A stretch of 64,000 nt of DNA from Progne subis subis (GCA_022316685.1 JAKJHU010000024.1:3728501-3792500), one strand, 5' to 3'; counted from the stretch's first letter, positions 36,371-49,902 are shown. The notes: generated by a model not told the origin, from the sequence alone. Made by a program: numbers and translations.

Positions 36371-38942
36371 GAGCTTTGGCACTTTTTTCTCTAGCAATTG
36401 CAAGGTTGAACTCATCTGCCTGATTGCTGGACTAGATCCAAAGGAAGAGGAAGCCTTCACAGGCCATGTGTTCTGTTTTTAAAAAATACCAGGTCAACAA
36501 TTGCTAAGTTATTCCTGTTTGTACTTCAGGGCCTTCTAGAGAGCTTGACATGTCTGGGTGACTCTTGCATGACTTCAGCTATCACATTTGATGAGCCCAG
36601 CAGAACCTCATAGTTAAAATTTCCCTTCCAACGCTGCATCCATGTTCTGCTTTTTGCTGGAATCTGTTGGGACTCTGTTTCTTTTAAGCTCTTTTTTATC
36701 TCCTATAACTGTCTGCCAAGATGGTTGCAATTGGGTGGTGCTGGTGGCACATACCAGCTGTGGGACCCCTCCACTTATCCTCTACATCCTTCCCTGTTTC
36801 CACTTGATCCCTAAAGCAAGAAGTTGTTAAAGTAGCAACAGAGGGACATTTTAGCAATTCTGCTCTACCATGCAAGCTCTACTAAACCAGCAGTATGATC
36901 CACTTTAAACTCTCTTGCTTCTTTATGTGTTACAGGGCTGGGATAGAACACCAGAACAACAAAAAGAAGGCTTCTTTACAGCCAGCCACCAGCTCAGCTG
37001 GTAGCAGAGATGTGCTTCACTTGATCATTGAAGCCAGCAGTGACTGGGGTCCATTTCTGAACAGCTCTGTCCAGCGTAAACTCCATTTCTGTTTTTCAAA
37101 AGGTTTCAGTATTAGACATGAAAAAAATTGTAAGACAGAAAAAGGAAAGAGCTCTCATTAAAAGTGTTCATAGGACTGAAGTTCTAAAGTATTTGTATTC
37201 GTGCCCTCCCTGCTGCTGGTTGTTCTCTAGAATCAGGACAAGCCAATTTGCTCACTGTTTGCTGGGGACAGAAAGTAATATAAGTAAAGTAGAAAGTTCC
37301 AAAGCACATCGCTGACTTACAACCAGTTCAGACACATTTTACAAACTGTTTATGCTATTATTCCCAATGCCAATTAATTGAACTGCATAATTCTTATCGA
37401 TTCTGGTGTAACTAATGTTTTCCCCTCCAGGCATGCGTCTGTTGGTGTTGTGAGCCTTGGCCATTAATTTTTTGGGTCTTATTTCTTTTGATGAGTTGCA
37501 TATAAGTTTGACATCCTTTTGGAATTTTTTCTCAAAATGAGGAAGTTTGGTTTAAACGGATATGCAGATTGTGAAGTGCAAGTTAAAGTTACAGTTACTG
37601 ACCTTTATTTTAATAAATTTGTCCTAAATACTTGGGATTTAAAAATGTCCCTTCAATACCACGTAGTTAATGAATCCATATAGCTGTTGGGTTTCAGTAT
37701 AGCTATTGAAATCAAACTGACTTGCTTTTAAAAGAGAAAATGTCAAGAAAAGGATCAGAGGATGAACAAATAAATATTTTGAAACGTTTTTCTGGGAAAT
37801 GGGTTTATGACCAGAGAGAAGCAGAACAGAGAGAACTTTTATACTTTTACAAAAAACAGTATTTAAATTATAGTTATAAGCAAAACAAGTTGAAATTGAT
37901 GATAAAAATAAATAAAAATTAAAGAAAAAGGAATGGGGGGGAATCAGTAAAGACAAAGTATTATCTAATCCTCTTGATTTTCTAGGATAGCAGCTGGTAC
38001 AGGCAAGTGTGATTTTTACCCTCTTTGGTAAGCAGCGATTGCAGAGTTAATTAGTCTCCAGTGTTAGCAAGTGGGTGGCATTTACTTTTATAATAATACA
38101 TCTGTCTCTGAAGTGGAAATAACACAGGTCATGATTGTGTACCTTATCTTTTGAGGCAGGGACAGTAAAGACTCTCTAAATGGGTTTAAGCAGAAAGTTA
38201 ACTAAAAGCATTTTGGTGTGTCCCAAGAATGTCGTTTGTTCTAATTATAGAATGGCAAATATCAAGTAGAAGGGATGCTGTGCTGGGGTGGTGGTGGTGA
38301 CTCAGTGCTCACTATTCACTGCAGAGCAGGCTGTCAGAAAGTGCTACTTTTCTGACTCACTGCGTCTTGTAAATGAAGAAAGAAACACGAGCTATATTCA
38401 TATTATATTCATCAGTGCCATGTTATTTAATTCTAACAATGTTTGGAGGATTTGCTCAGCTACTGAGCCCTTTGAAGTGTTAGGCCCTTGCTTAGTAGTA
38501 ACAGTAGTAATGCCTAAGAGTTATTGGCATTTTAGATATAACCGTGGGTTTAAGTGCCATGCTTAAGCGATAAGAACAGTAATGGCAGAGGAAGTGTCTT
38601 ATTATAACACAAACAAAATCTCATTTTTGGCTCTATTACATGAGTTCCAAATAAAGAGAGATGCGCACACACAAACATTAAAATGAGTTTAATAGAGGAA
38701 TTGCCATAAAAATAATTCTAATCTGATCCCCTTCTGAATGCTTGGCTAATTAAACAAAAAAAACCAAACTAGTCACCCAGTGAAAAAAGAATTAAATGTT
38801 ACTCTTACCAAGGAATATTTTTTTCTAAAGAAACTTAGTTGTTATCTCATTTCCTTTTTGCATCAGAAAAAGACTTCTAAATCTGTAATAATAATTTTTA
38901 ATGTAATGTAAACTGTTAACATGTATTTTAGGCTTTATATGC

Positions 38943-38964
38943 AAAAAAAAAAAAAAAAAAAAAA
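38943..38964 (+). repeat. poly-A tract (22 bp)
   Basis: Homopolymer of 22 A. No retroposon body recognised upstream. Confidence 0.92.
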
Positions 38965-39224
38965 GTGACTATTATTTCAATGTTTGCTCCTATTTAGGGG
39001 ATGTTGAGCAAGACAAGACTCATCACCTACATGAAGTAATGGATAATTCTAAAGTAATGGCTTCTTCTGAGCCTTTTAAAATCAACTTCTAAACTGTTTT
39101 GCTGAGTCATACCTAGAATAACAGGGAACTTTTCCCTCTGATTTTAGAAACTATGGATAATTTTACCATAACATTTTTATAGATAATGTGTGGAATTCCA
39201 TTTAACTCTGCTTTTGAAAATGAG

Positions 39225-39273
39225 AGAGTTTGGTTTTTTTGGTTTTGTTGGTTTTTTTTTTTTTTTTTTTTTT
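39225..39273. repeat. T/G-only low-complexity tract with poly-T
   Basis: GGTTTTTTTGGTTTTGTTGG runs into 22 consecutive T. Similar T/G-only or A/C-only tracts occur at 3162, 59119 and 63358. Confidence 0.9.
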
Positions 39274-39458
39274 AACACTGGGGTGTTTAACAAAGCAGCT
39301 TTGTTAACTAATTGTATGTTATGTTGAAGAAGCAGTAAATGGCTGAGTTGTTAGTGATATATATTTCTTTAAAATTTTCCCTTGAAAACCCTATCAGCTC
39401 TTCTTAATTTTCTTTTTTTCCTATGCAATAGCTCTATTATTTTTTCCAAATTTTACAG

Positions 39459-39520
39459 TGTTGTCCACAATACCCAATATGCTGGAAGACTTCTTTGGAA
39501 GAGGTCTTTGGAACAAATAT
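39459..39520 (+). other. candidate 62-bp internal exon
   Basis: The acceptor reads TTTTTTCCAAATTTTACAG and the donor AAATAT|GTAAGC, both good. The segment is open in one frame (VVHNTQYAGRLLWKRSLEQI), and that frame continues past the donor to 39630. No gene recognised. A splice-site pair like this will occur by chance several times in 64 kb. Confidence 0.17.
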
Positions 39521-40082
39521 GTAAGCAATTTATTTCATTTCAAAAATGGAATGTATGGAAGGAAACTGCAGAACAGATGGAAGAAGTGCTATTACAGATT
39601 TGCAAACAGTGCAATCAAAGACATAGCTAGTTAGTGCCTGGCAAGATTTTGGCTGTGGTTTTTTTTGTCATTTGAGAGATCTCTTGTTAAGGATGGATAA
39701 AGTGTTTTTAAAAGAGATGTTAACACCAGCATGTATAATATATTTTTTTGTTTTGTTGTCTATTGTTCATTACATCCCATTGAAGTTGAGTGTATTGGTT
39801 TGGTAACAGCAAGATATTTAAAATACAGACAGTTCAGTGAATGGAGCCATTCAGCAGACTTAAAATTGCTGTTGAACTTCAAAACTGACACTGCTCTATC
39901 CCTAGTCAGTAACTTTCACATACAAGACTCAGTCTACAACTGTGGCATATTTTTACTTTCTAGTTTCCGGATTCTTTAGAGCCACTTTAGAACAATAAAT
40001 TCAGCTGCATTATTTTGTTTTTATTCATTATTATCTGTAATCATCATGTGCCTGTTGATCTGTGGAGCTACATTGTCTTATA

Positions 40083-40230
40083 GTCCCAATCACCTTTTAT
40101 CAGTCTATTTTCTTTAATGAAGAAACAGAGATATAATTAACAGTGACTTGGGAAGAATACAGGTCACATATGCAGACACATACACACACACAGAAGCTAA
40201 CTCCCAGCAACACTGGTTCTACAGACACAA
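40083..40230 (+). mobile_element. ancient MIR-type relic, sense
   Basis: Seen: GAAGAAACAGAGATATAATT, AACAGTGACTTGGGAAGAAT, ACAGGTCACATATGCAG and, further on, TAACTCCCAGCAACACTG. The order parallels the MIR/L3 core (GAGGAAACTGAGGCACAGAG, GTTAAGTGACTTGCCCAAGG, TCACACAGC, then CTGACTCCCAG). A CA-rich stretch interrupts it. Confidence 0.55.
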
Positions 40231-42009
40231 AGGCAATAATGCATAGCAACAATCAGCAATTTCAGGCTTACCCAACAAACATGACAGATAAGCTGATCCC
40301 AATTTCTAACAAATATAGGGAAAGGTTAACAAGTATTTTGATCGTGTTGGATCAAAGCAAAGGGAAAATTCTCAATATGTAAGCAGTTAACTTCTGTGTG
40401 TTTTGATTGTCAGTGATTTGGCCATAAATCATACAGTAATTTAATGTTTAGAAATAATGTGCTATAACCTTAACAAGCATAGCATTCCATGGTGTTGTGC
40501 AGTATTTTGATGTTGCAATGAAGTGTGGAAAACACTTAGGTTTGAGTGTATAATAGCATAAATAGGCTTTATTTTCCTTTTTAGCAGTAATTTCAGTTCA
40601 TTTTTCTCTGCTGTGCTTATGATTCTTCTACTGAAAAGAATGACAAAATCGTGGCATCACAGTATGATAGACTGGAGGCTGCTAATATAAGGTGTCTGAA
40701 GAACTGCACAGAGTTGTTTTAGCCAAACAATTTCAGAAATATGCTGCTGGCCAAGGGCATTTATGGATGTGTAACTCGTGAGTCTGAGTTTTCAAAATGA
40801 ACTGTGACCATGGTGTAAGTGAACATGTACTTGTGGATGAAAACTGTTCCTCTACACAACTAGAAAAAAAAGCTGAAATTCAGTTCATAAAAGCTGATTT
40901 TTATGTGTAGTTCCCAGACCACAGAGCTATGGAAATATTGCACCGATTGTTAAGTACACTTAAATATATACATATAAGACACGGGGTGGTGTTTCTCTTC
41001 TGACCTCTGCTCTGAACTCTTAACTATACTCTGTAAGTTTACTGCATAATTTGAAACCTTTTCTAATTTGGAATGGAGTTTCTTAATGTAGAAATGAAGA
41101 AGTTATGGCAGATTGAGAAGAAATTCACATTAGGAAAGTAGTTATTTTCAATTTGCCTTTTTGGGTTATTTTTACTATGTTAATAAGTTGAAAATGGGCT
41201 CAAAACTAGTTCTAGATCTTATGCTATTGAAAAGTTTTTTGTTTTGGTTGTGGCTCTGTTTGGGATAGGTCTAAAGTTGCATTGATGTACTTTTTGGTTT
41301 ATTTTCTGAGGAAATAATTTTGATGCTGAGCATGGCAATCCCTGCAGTGGATAGAGAAGGCACTTAGAGCACCAGTAGTCAAGGGGTTTTTCTTCCACTT
41401 GGGAGTCACCATGCAACTCTGCCTGCAGAGCTGTAACATGGGCACACCTCTGTCCTCCAACTTCAGTTTATCTTTCTCTAAAAAGGCAAAATTATTATTA
41501 TTTTCTTGAGCAGGAAGTGGCACGGTGGACTTAAGGGTTTCTGCGTTCACTCTTCTTGATCTCAAGTATATATTTGAGTTAGCTCTGCTTTCATGTCTAG
41601 TTTATGAAAGAGCAACTGTGTTTGTATGCTGTTCTAAAACATCAGGAATGCAACATTTTCTGTTGTATGTAACAGAAATTATTCTTTTTGGAAATTGTAG
41701 TGCCTCAAGTGGTTCTTGTTATGGATACATTCTCTTCTCATCTTATGTCCAATCACCTCATAATAAGAACATTCTAGCAAGAGCCTACTCCCTCAGAGAA
41801 GAGAAAATAGCAGCAGCTCTGTGAATTTTCCTGTAGTTCTGGGGTCTGACTGCTCTTGTCAAAGTGTTAGGATATGGTGATAACAGGATAAACCCCTAAG
41901 AGATGTTAAAATTATATCAAATTGATGTAAGAGTTTTGTACAACATGTGTTTCTAACATGTACTTCACATCAGCTTTTTTCCTTGTGCGTGGCTTTGTTG
42001 TAGATGAAG

Positions 42010-42310
42010 CATGTTCCAAGGCCCTGGTACTGCCACGTGCTGCTTAGCCAGGAGCTGTGGCACTCACCCATGCTCACCCAAATCACCCTTAGGAAAGGGA
42101 GATCGAGGCAAAGGTAAAAATCACACAGTAGCTCTTTACAACGGTGTGCCAGCCTGGCCCTGCAGCTGGCTCGGGGCAGGGGTGGCAGCACACAGCTGGG
42201 GAGGGCTCTCTGAGCTCCTGGACACTGCTGCAGGGTGTGTGTCCATACCCTCCTGCTACCTGGGCTTCCCTCCCAAGGCTGTGGGGGCCAGGGCTCTGGT
42301 TCATGTCACT
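42010..42310. other. GC-richer islet
   Basis: About 300 bp, the most GC-rich stretch after the minisatellite. Open on both strands (118 codons plus, 89 and 73 codons minus), with none recognisable. The edges are fairly sharp against AT-rich DNA, which suggests an inserted sequence, but no termini or family signature were found. Confidence 0.4.
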
Positions 42311-45300
42311 ACTCATAATTTTATTGCACGTGATGACTTGGTGAATTGGCAAATTCACACCTGGTAAATTCAGGCCGAAGCAGTGCCTCTATTGCCTAGG
42401 AAAACCTGCAAAACAATTTATCCAAACAAGGGGAGTTCTCCTCCTTCCTCCCCCTCCCCACTCCAGTTTTTACATGGAATATAAACACTTAAATAATAAG
42501 GATGCTTTTTTAAAACATTATTAGTATAAATCACGTGCATGTGCTGACTGATTCTATTATCTCATTTTCAGTACGAACCTCTTCAACAGAATCCCAGAGG
42601 ATGCATTTCTGCTTTAATCTCTCAGTAATCAAGCAAAAACATGTATTTTACAAGCTTTCACAGACAAATGCTTAGATTGAACTGTAATTTGCACGCTAGT
42701 ACCTGAATGTGTTGTTTCTGACTTTAATGACTTACTTTTATACTATTATCCTAATTGTGTTTGGAGTATTTTATCAATAATTTTTCCATTAATATTTTTA
42801 TCATCCTGATATTGAAATTGATGGGACCTTACTGTTATCTGGTACTTTGTCAATGGAGACTTTCCGCTTTATGATAATCACCATTGACTGATGACTTCTG
42901 AGAGTAAAAGAATATAGGCTTTACTAGATTTTTGTCAACAGTTCTGGTAAGGGTTTTGGGCTATATCATCTTGTCTGACCATTGTAACTCCACTGATTTT
43001 CACTGTGCTGCTTTGACCTGCATGGCCTGGGAATTTTTGGTATTTTTTACCTGAACAAAAACATTACAGCGATATCTTAAACAGGTGGGTTTTGATTACC
43101 CTTCTGGTGATGCTAACAGCCTGCAGGAGGTCGGCTCTCAGAGCAGGGGACTGCTCAGTCAGAGGCAGCAGAATTCACTTCCACAGCTGTTAGCAGCTAG
43201 CAGGGAGAAATAAATGATTTTAGCCAAAGGTAATGCAAGGCAGAAGGCTAATGGCTATCTATTCCTCGCCATGAGTACTGAAGGTATTACTGTGCTGAGT
43301 GCTCAAAAAAAATTCCCTTGTTCAAGTAAAACAATGCAAATTTTTTGAATTAACTTCAGTAGAGTTTGGTTTATTGACCTATGGCTTCGGAAACTTTTCT
43401 GCCTTTTCTGGCTTTTTAGAAATTCTCAAAGGAAAAGTCTACATCTGCAGCAGATATAATATAAATTTTAAATAACTATTACAACACAATTCTCTGTAAC
43501 GGCAGACATGAATTTTGATGCTAATCTCTGAATATAATGAACTTCTGTCTGTTATTTTTCTCTCAGATTGATGCTTAGTTCCAGTATCCAGTAGGGCAGA
43601 AAAATAACTTATCAGCATTCATTAGATACACGAAAGTAGTGGAATATTTCTTGTTGCCCATGAAAGAGGCTTTCTAAACTAGGAAAGGATATGGGGAAGG
43701 AGAGAAGGCAAAACAGAATTGAAATTGGATATGGAGCCTTTCACATAGGGGTTATTAGTTATCAAAAGCTATTCTTACATGATGGCTCACCGGTGTTCTA
43801 AATTTAATACCATATCTGGGTGATCTCATAATTTCTTCTTCCTTAATAATGTAACATCTCTTATTTTTGCTGCTGGGACCTGGGTTTCTTAGTTGTAGAA
43901 GGTTTTTGGGGTGTCTTTGTCCAATTTTTCACCAAAAAAAGGAAACATTGTTTTTCAGGACTGTGTTTTCAAATTTAGACTGCTTTTCTTCACAAATCTT
44001 ATGAGACAAGCTGCTCTGCAGAGGAAAGACAAAGTGAGCAAAGAGTCTTTCCTCTGCTCTTTGCCTCCTCGACATAATGGCAGTGCCATGCCAATTTCCT
44101 GTTTACTTCAGAGATGTTCCTAATTATAGGTGAGCTGCCACCTCTCCTCTTGTTCTACAATTGAACTTTGTTATAATTTGTTTTCACCTGGGGTGATTTG
44201 CTTGATCTGAGTCAGAATGGATTTTTTTTTGGTCTCAGTTGCAGGAGCTCTGTGCTTTTCAGCTGCATTTCCTCAAACCAACACCAAGGTGAAACTAGTT
44301 TGAACAATTGCAGCTGTATAAAACTCATAATTGTTTAGCATCCAGAACAATTGAAAAACTGAAAATCAGATGCTAGAATTGTGTGGGACTTGTGATTTCA
44401 TTTTCAGACCTTAACCCATGATCCATATTTTCTTAAAGGTCAAATCCAAGAATTTTGTGGGTATTTCTAAGGGGTGGGGGGAGGATGTTTTTTCAAAACT
44501 GTAATATCTTGCAGATGTCCAGTGAGTAACATCTATATTTTCTATAACAAATCTAAAATTTTTCCATAACAACTAAATAATAACATCCTGACCTCTAAAC
44601 ACACCACTGTCTATCTTTGAAGAGCACAAGACTGATGGATTGAAAGAGGAAAATATGTTATTACTTTGCAGAATACTACCTCAGTAATGGTTAAATAAAT
44701 TTCCCTGTATTGATCTGGACATGAAAACAAACACCAAGATGGCTTTGTTAACTTAATGTATGAATTTAGTGCGTGAATTCAATTAACAGAGTCATAAACA
44801 AGCAGGGAAAGATTACCTCACCCTCATTTCTAAGGTTGTAGATGTAAGAAGCAAAAGACTTAAAAGGAATCTAATTTTTGCCCTTCCCATACTTAAGTCA
44901 AGGTAGAGGAATTGTAAACACACCATGAACTTCAGACAATTCACTATATGTGGACTTCTGAAATAACATTATTTGTAAAGGAATTTAGAGTTCTGACTTT
45001 TTAAGAGACCTTTGAGCCTTAGAAATTAACTATGAAAATCTCCATGTTCCTCCTTACTATTAAAGTGACTTTCTAAACTTTGTTTGTTTAAATTGAAAAT
45101 TTCCACTTCTTAAGTGGAAAAAAAGTCCCATATCATAAACTTGATCCATCAGCTGTTAAATTAGTGTTGATTCTTCAGGTAAATTCTGTAATTTAAACCA
45201 ATTATCTTCATTAGATTTTAAATGTCAGAAATAACTTGGAAGCTGCTTAATTGTTGTTGCTTTTCACTAGAGAAATACTGTGAAAACATAGCTATGACTT

Positions 45301-47727
45301 CAAAAATATGGTATAAGAATTATTTTGACTCTCTGGACTAAAGTTGAGATTACAGGATGTGTTCTTTCAGTCAGTTTTAGGAAGGAACATGGAACTCTCT
45401 CCTCATGATATATAAAGGAAATTTTAGTCACTGAATACTCTGTTTAAAGGATGCCTTCAGCTTAAACGAGCCCAGGTCTAGCACTGTTCTACAGATCTTA
45501 CTCTAGATTCATTCCTACTTCTTAGCCTTCCAAAATATATATTTGCATATGAAAAAAATACATTTTTTAATTTAGAAAAACTTTCTTTACTGTTTTAAAG
45601 AATTGTTTGCCGTATGAAAATTTTTTATGCAACTGAGCAGAATGAAATGAAACATAAGAATATTTTTGCTTTAAGGATAAACAAATTTGATATTCTCATA
45701 CAAATTTTCCATAAAAGCAATGTAATGAATGATCATACAACTGTCACAGAAAGAAGGGTTTTTAGTCCACTCTTAGTACATATAAACCTCTGTAGAGCAT
45801 ATTTTTTATGTTTCAATGGCTCCAGCACATTGTGTTTGGAGGGATTATTTCAAGGGAAAAAAATCTCATTTGAAAGGTTTTCTGGTGTCAGGGATCATTG
45901 CCCAGTTAAATTGCTAGTGATGAATGCTTGTAGCATACCCAGGAATTCCGTTCTAATCCAAGTAGGAGAATTAGAATTTTAGCCTAGTGTTCAAAAGAAA
46001 GAAAATTTACTTTTGTTATCATTTTTAGCTGGTATATTTGTGGGTCATTTTAGCAGAACAATATTTGGTCTAATGCAGAAGTCTAAATTACAAGGATCAG
46101 GTGCTAACTACTGAGATGTACATTTGGATATGGTAAATATACCTAAAATTAAAATATACCTGAATATGAAAGAAAACATAATTTGGCTTACATTATTTAT
46201 TATTTTGAAGTGCAAATGATGATGCTGAAGAATCTGTATTAGTAAGCCTGGGTGTAGCCATGTATACAAAATAAGGAAGAAAAAAATCTGAAAAAGGAAT
46301 GCATAGTGAGACAAAAAGTCCACATGTAACCAAGAGCTAACTGCAGTGCTATTAAATCTCTTTAAAAATATAACATCTCTGTTGAGGAAAATTTAAGCCT
46401 TCCTAGGATGCACAGTTTGTCTCCATTATCCTTTCATGTCAGTGATACCTTGGTTTGCAGTAGTAACAGCAAAAGTGCAGTGTTTTAGGACACTTAAATG
46501 GTTGTTGGCATGGTTGAGACAGAGATTTACTCAAGAGAGAATCAGGTGCTGCAGAAGTTCTTTGAGGTTTACTTTCTGTCCTGTTTTACTTTTGGAGGCT
46601 CATTCTATTCCATTGTTTTTTGAAGAGTCGCTTGAAAGTGACTTATGCTGTAAATTCACTCTTAAATCATTGGTCAAGTCATGTCCCTTCTTTGAGATGC
46701 ACAATCCAAATTCAATGATTCCTGCTTACCTATTTGCCTGCCATCTATACTGCAAGAAAACCTCCACTGTCTCACTGGTGGTGCTTCATGAAGTATCAAA
46801 ATCTTACCTGAGATATTGATGATTGACAAAAATAAATAAGATACAGGGAGCAAAGGCAAGTATACACCACTTGCCCTTCTAAAGAAACCTTGAAGATTTG
46901 ATTGACTAAATGTCATCAGCTAGAAGGAATCCCATGTCTTTGTTTCCACTGTTGATATTTTTTAATTTCATTGGCTCTTACTGTTCTTACCTGTCTCGGT
47001 GTAACCTAGAAAAATATACTAGTTTTTTGCCTTTTTGAATGTTGGTTGCACATTGAGTAGAGTTTTTCAATAAGCTGTCTGTAAAAACATTTAGCTTTCC
47101 TGTCTAAGTGGTTACAGCACACTTTCTTTAGGACATAGCAAGGTATAAAAGTAAATTACATTATTGTTTCCCAGATTAAATTATTGCTTTGCAGATGGAA
47201 TTTCTGCCATCTGCAAACTTCAACCAGAACAGTTTTATGGTTTTTTGACTCCTAGGCAACATTTAGTTCATGACAAAATATTAGCTTTTATCCGAAGTTG
47301 AATCACAAAAGAATCATTTGCTGCTAGTACACTTTCAGCTCTGGAAACTATAACTGTATGGATTTGAAAGAAGAGGGAAACAGCATTTATACTATTTTTC
47401 CTTGGACTATATTGTAAGTAATTTTGTTTCTTAATAGCTCCTTGCAAGAAAGAATGAAAAAAGCCAACCACACAATTAGAGCTAGACCCTCAACCAATAC
47501 TATCTGATATTGCTCTTTCCTTTTGAGCAGGCTTACTCTATTTTGCCATAAAGGTCTTTGGTTTTGTCTTATTTCCTTGTCATTGTATTATTCAGTTTCT
47601 GATTTCTCTGAAATGCTGACTCTTTCCCACTCTATTAAGTTTAACAAAGTTATGCTTAAAGAAAGGCTTCCATCACGCCATGTTGGTTATAAAGAGGAGA
47701 GGAATCCCCTACCACCGGACAAAAGTC
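42311..47727. other. AT-rich non-coding DNA
   Basis: No gene or repeat family recognised. The two longest frames, 122 codons (45614-45982) and 127 codons (46436-46819), show no known domain and have AT-driven composition. Confidence 0.6.
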
Positions 47728-47922
47728 CTACTGCTTTTGTTGAGCTGTAGTCTGTGCCAGTCCACACCCTACACTCAGAAAAAGCAATGCAGAAATGACA
47801 ATAGTCAACCAACTCTTCAGAGTAGGTGATGGAGTCTGTGAATGTCTGTTCTGGTCAGTGGACTGAAAACGGCTCTGAGGAGAATCTCTGCTCCAGTCTT
47901 GTCTCTGGTTCTCTGCAGGCAT
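47728..47922 (-). other. small open frame with a membrane-like C-terminus
   Basis: 64 codons. The N-terminal half is polar (Gln, Arg and Ser rich). Residues about 36-56 form a hydrophobic segment (SWLTIVISALLFLSVGCGLA), as in tail-anchored micropeptides. The start context is poor and there is no promoter, splice or conservation evidence. Random sequence of this length can produce this. Confidence 0.12.
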
Positions 47923-48735
47923 TTATTCACTTTTAGCTCAGAACTTAGCTGCCTGTTATACTCCTGCAATTAAACCCCACTGTTTTCTGCAACAAATGCA
48001 CAGAAGAGGCGCAATCAGTTAACCCCTTCACTCCAGTTGGCTGAATTGCTATTTGCTCTTAGGTTGATAGGTTGTGGGCACAAATATAAAGTTAGGTTGA
48101 TTTCAGGGTCCAAGATGATTTTAATTATCCTTTCCTCCCCTTCTTCTCCCTCATTCTCTGATATTTCTTGTGCTTAATGTACTCTTGACTTGTATCTGGG
48201 TATTTCACACTTTTTAGGCAGTTATTCTAAAGAAACTTTCATTCAGTGCCTAAACTTAGTGATTCCTAATTTCCTCTACCTTTAAATAATTTTCACATTG
48301 ACAGTTAAAAATTCATCTAACAATACATTTATTACTCCAGGGGAGTATTTTCTTTGCCCAGGACTTTCAGGATCAGGAGCAGAAGCACAGGGTTGGTGGC
48401 CGCAATCAAATGGTTGCAATTGCCCTGAGACCAGGCAGACAGAAGAAGAATTTTCAAACTGCCTCATCTGTTTTCATCTGTTTGTCTGTACCCCAGTATT
48501 TTGTAGTTGTTAATGCTTTTCATTTTATCTAAGGGATTTTATTAGAGCAAAATCTTCAGTGATGCCTATGATGAGAATTCTAAACTTCCTCTATTTCTGA
48601 TCCAATTCCTTTATCAAATACTGTGATACTTCAAAAGGTTATTTTATGAAGTTATTCTGTTGGTTATATGTTTTCAGTCAAATGGTATAAGGAAATACTG
48701 CATATAGGGTGAGATTGTTTGTGTCCATGGGGTGT

Positions 48736-48750
48736 GGGGGGGGGGGGGGG
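48736..48750. repeat. poly-G tract (15 bp)
   Basis: Fifteen consecutive G preceded by GGGGTGT. Long G homopolymers are rare and unstable, and the length may be a sequencing or assembly estimate. Confidence 0.9.
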
Positions 48751-49652
48751 TAGAAGAAATATCACAGGGCTGATATCCCGCTGTTCAGTTTATTATCAGG
48801 CATTCTTAATAGTTTATTGTTGAATGCACTTTCATCTTCTAATTTTTGGACATTATTGTGTATGAGTCATACTCTGCTTCCTGTTTTTGGTAAATGTCAG
48901 AGCATAACATTGGAAAAAAGTTGAGGATTCTTTGGTCCTGCTAGGAGATTTCTCAAGTCTTTATTTTCTAAAGATTTGTGGTTAATTGACAGTCTTTGAA
49001 ACTGAAGCTCTGCAAATTGCAAACTAGAAGCTCATGTTTCAAAAGTGTAAAGTAGGACTCAACAAGTGTTAGCAGAATAAAAAGCTAGTGATTGAACCAC
49101 TGATGTGTCCTGGAATCTGTAAAAAATATGATGTGTTGGTAAAGAGGAGTCTGACTTAATAATACATTAAGGATCCTTGAACTGAAATTCATTTAAGAAT
49201 CAAGGAGCTGAAGTGAGCAGACGGATTCTGTTTTCATATTACCACCTGGAATTTTGTATGATTAATCTGAGAATCTTTGAAAAGTGAGACTTTCTGGAAG
49301 TATCTATTTAAGGGACTCTGAAAACCACAAAGTACTTTTGTAAAACTCTATTGAGGTATTTGATATTATTTATAAACAGTTGTTACAGTAAATCAAATGA
49401 TGCAAAGCACAGAATGCAAACACAAATGGTGTGTGTATTAGACTTGGGTTTTGTTGTAGACAGTCCTGCCTGTCTTTTGGTGTTGTATCGGTTGTCGACC
49501 TGTTGTCAACTTCATCCAAAACCTGCTTATTTAGTTGAACTGAATTTCTCTTCTGGCCTGCTGAATAGCCAAGTCACATGGCAGAGATATTTAATGTGCT
49601 GCCTTCAGCCCGTTCCATTAGGCTGAAGATTTACGCTTGATCCAAACCTCAG

Positions 49653-49902
49653 ATGGTTGAGTGGATTTCAAAAAATATCACTCTGAAGTCCTTATCTTTG
49701 CTTGGTTTTGTTCTTTACATTTTCCTTTGGTTTCTGGCAATCATTCTTCTGCACGCTGTTTGCACCTTCCTCTGCTGCCGAGCAGTGGGGATTCATTCTC
49801 CCGGAACCCACCAGACCAGCAGGCACAAAGTCAGACACTCTGCAGCTCTGCAAAAATGAGTGAAATACTGTGCTCCATAAAAAAAATAAAAAAAAAAAAA
49901 AA
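49653..49902 (+). other. small hydrophobic open frame followed by an A-tract
   Basis: A 68-codon frame (49653-49859) has one long hydrophobic stretch, roughly residues 14-42. About 20 bp after its stop comes an interrupted A-tract (49879-49902) containing AATAAA. The layout resembles the 3' end of a retroposed transcript, but no parent gene or target-site duplication is recognised. T-rich DNA often encodes hydrophobic peptides, so coding status is doubtful. Confidence 0.12.

Larger units (their letters stand above)
36371..42009. other. AT-rich non-coding DNA
   Basis: No gene recognised. Holds A- and T-tracts, an exon-like segment at 39459 and a MIR-like relic at 40083. GGCTGGGATAGAACACCAGA at about 36935 resembles a short piece of the same MIR/L3 family. 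Confidence 0.6.

Noticed and set aside
36932..37161. Exon-like segment after an acceptor ending GTGTTACAG
   Set aside because: Its first 25 bp resemble a MIR/L3 fragment (GGCTGGGATAGAACACCAGA), and no good donor or homologue is apparent.
45614..45982. 122-codon open frame
   Set aside because: Not recognisable as any family. AT-driven residue content; within the range expected by chance in 64 kb.
46436..46819. 127-codon open frame
   Set aside because: Composition follows the local DNA, with no domain, no conserved motif and an overlapping minus-strand frame.
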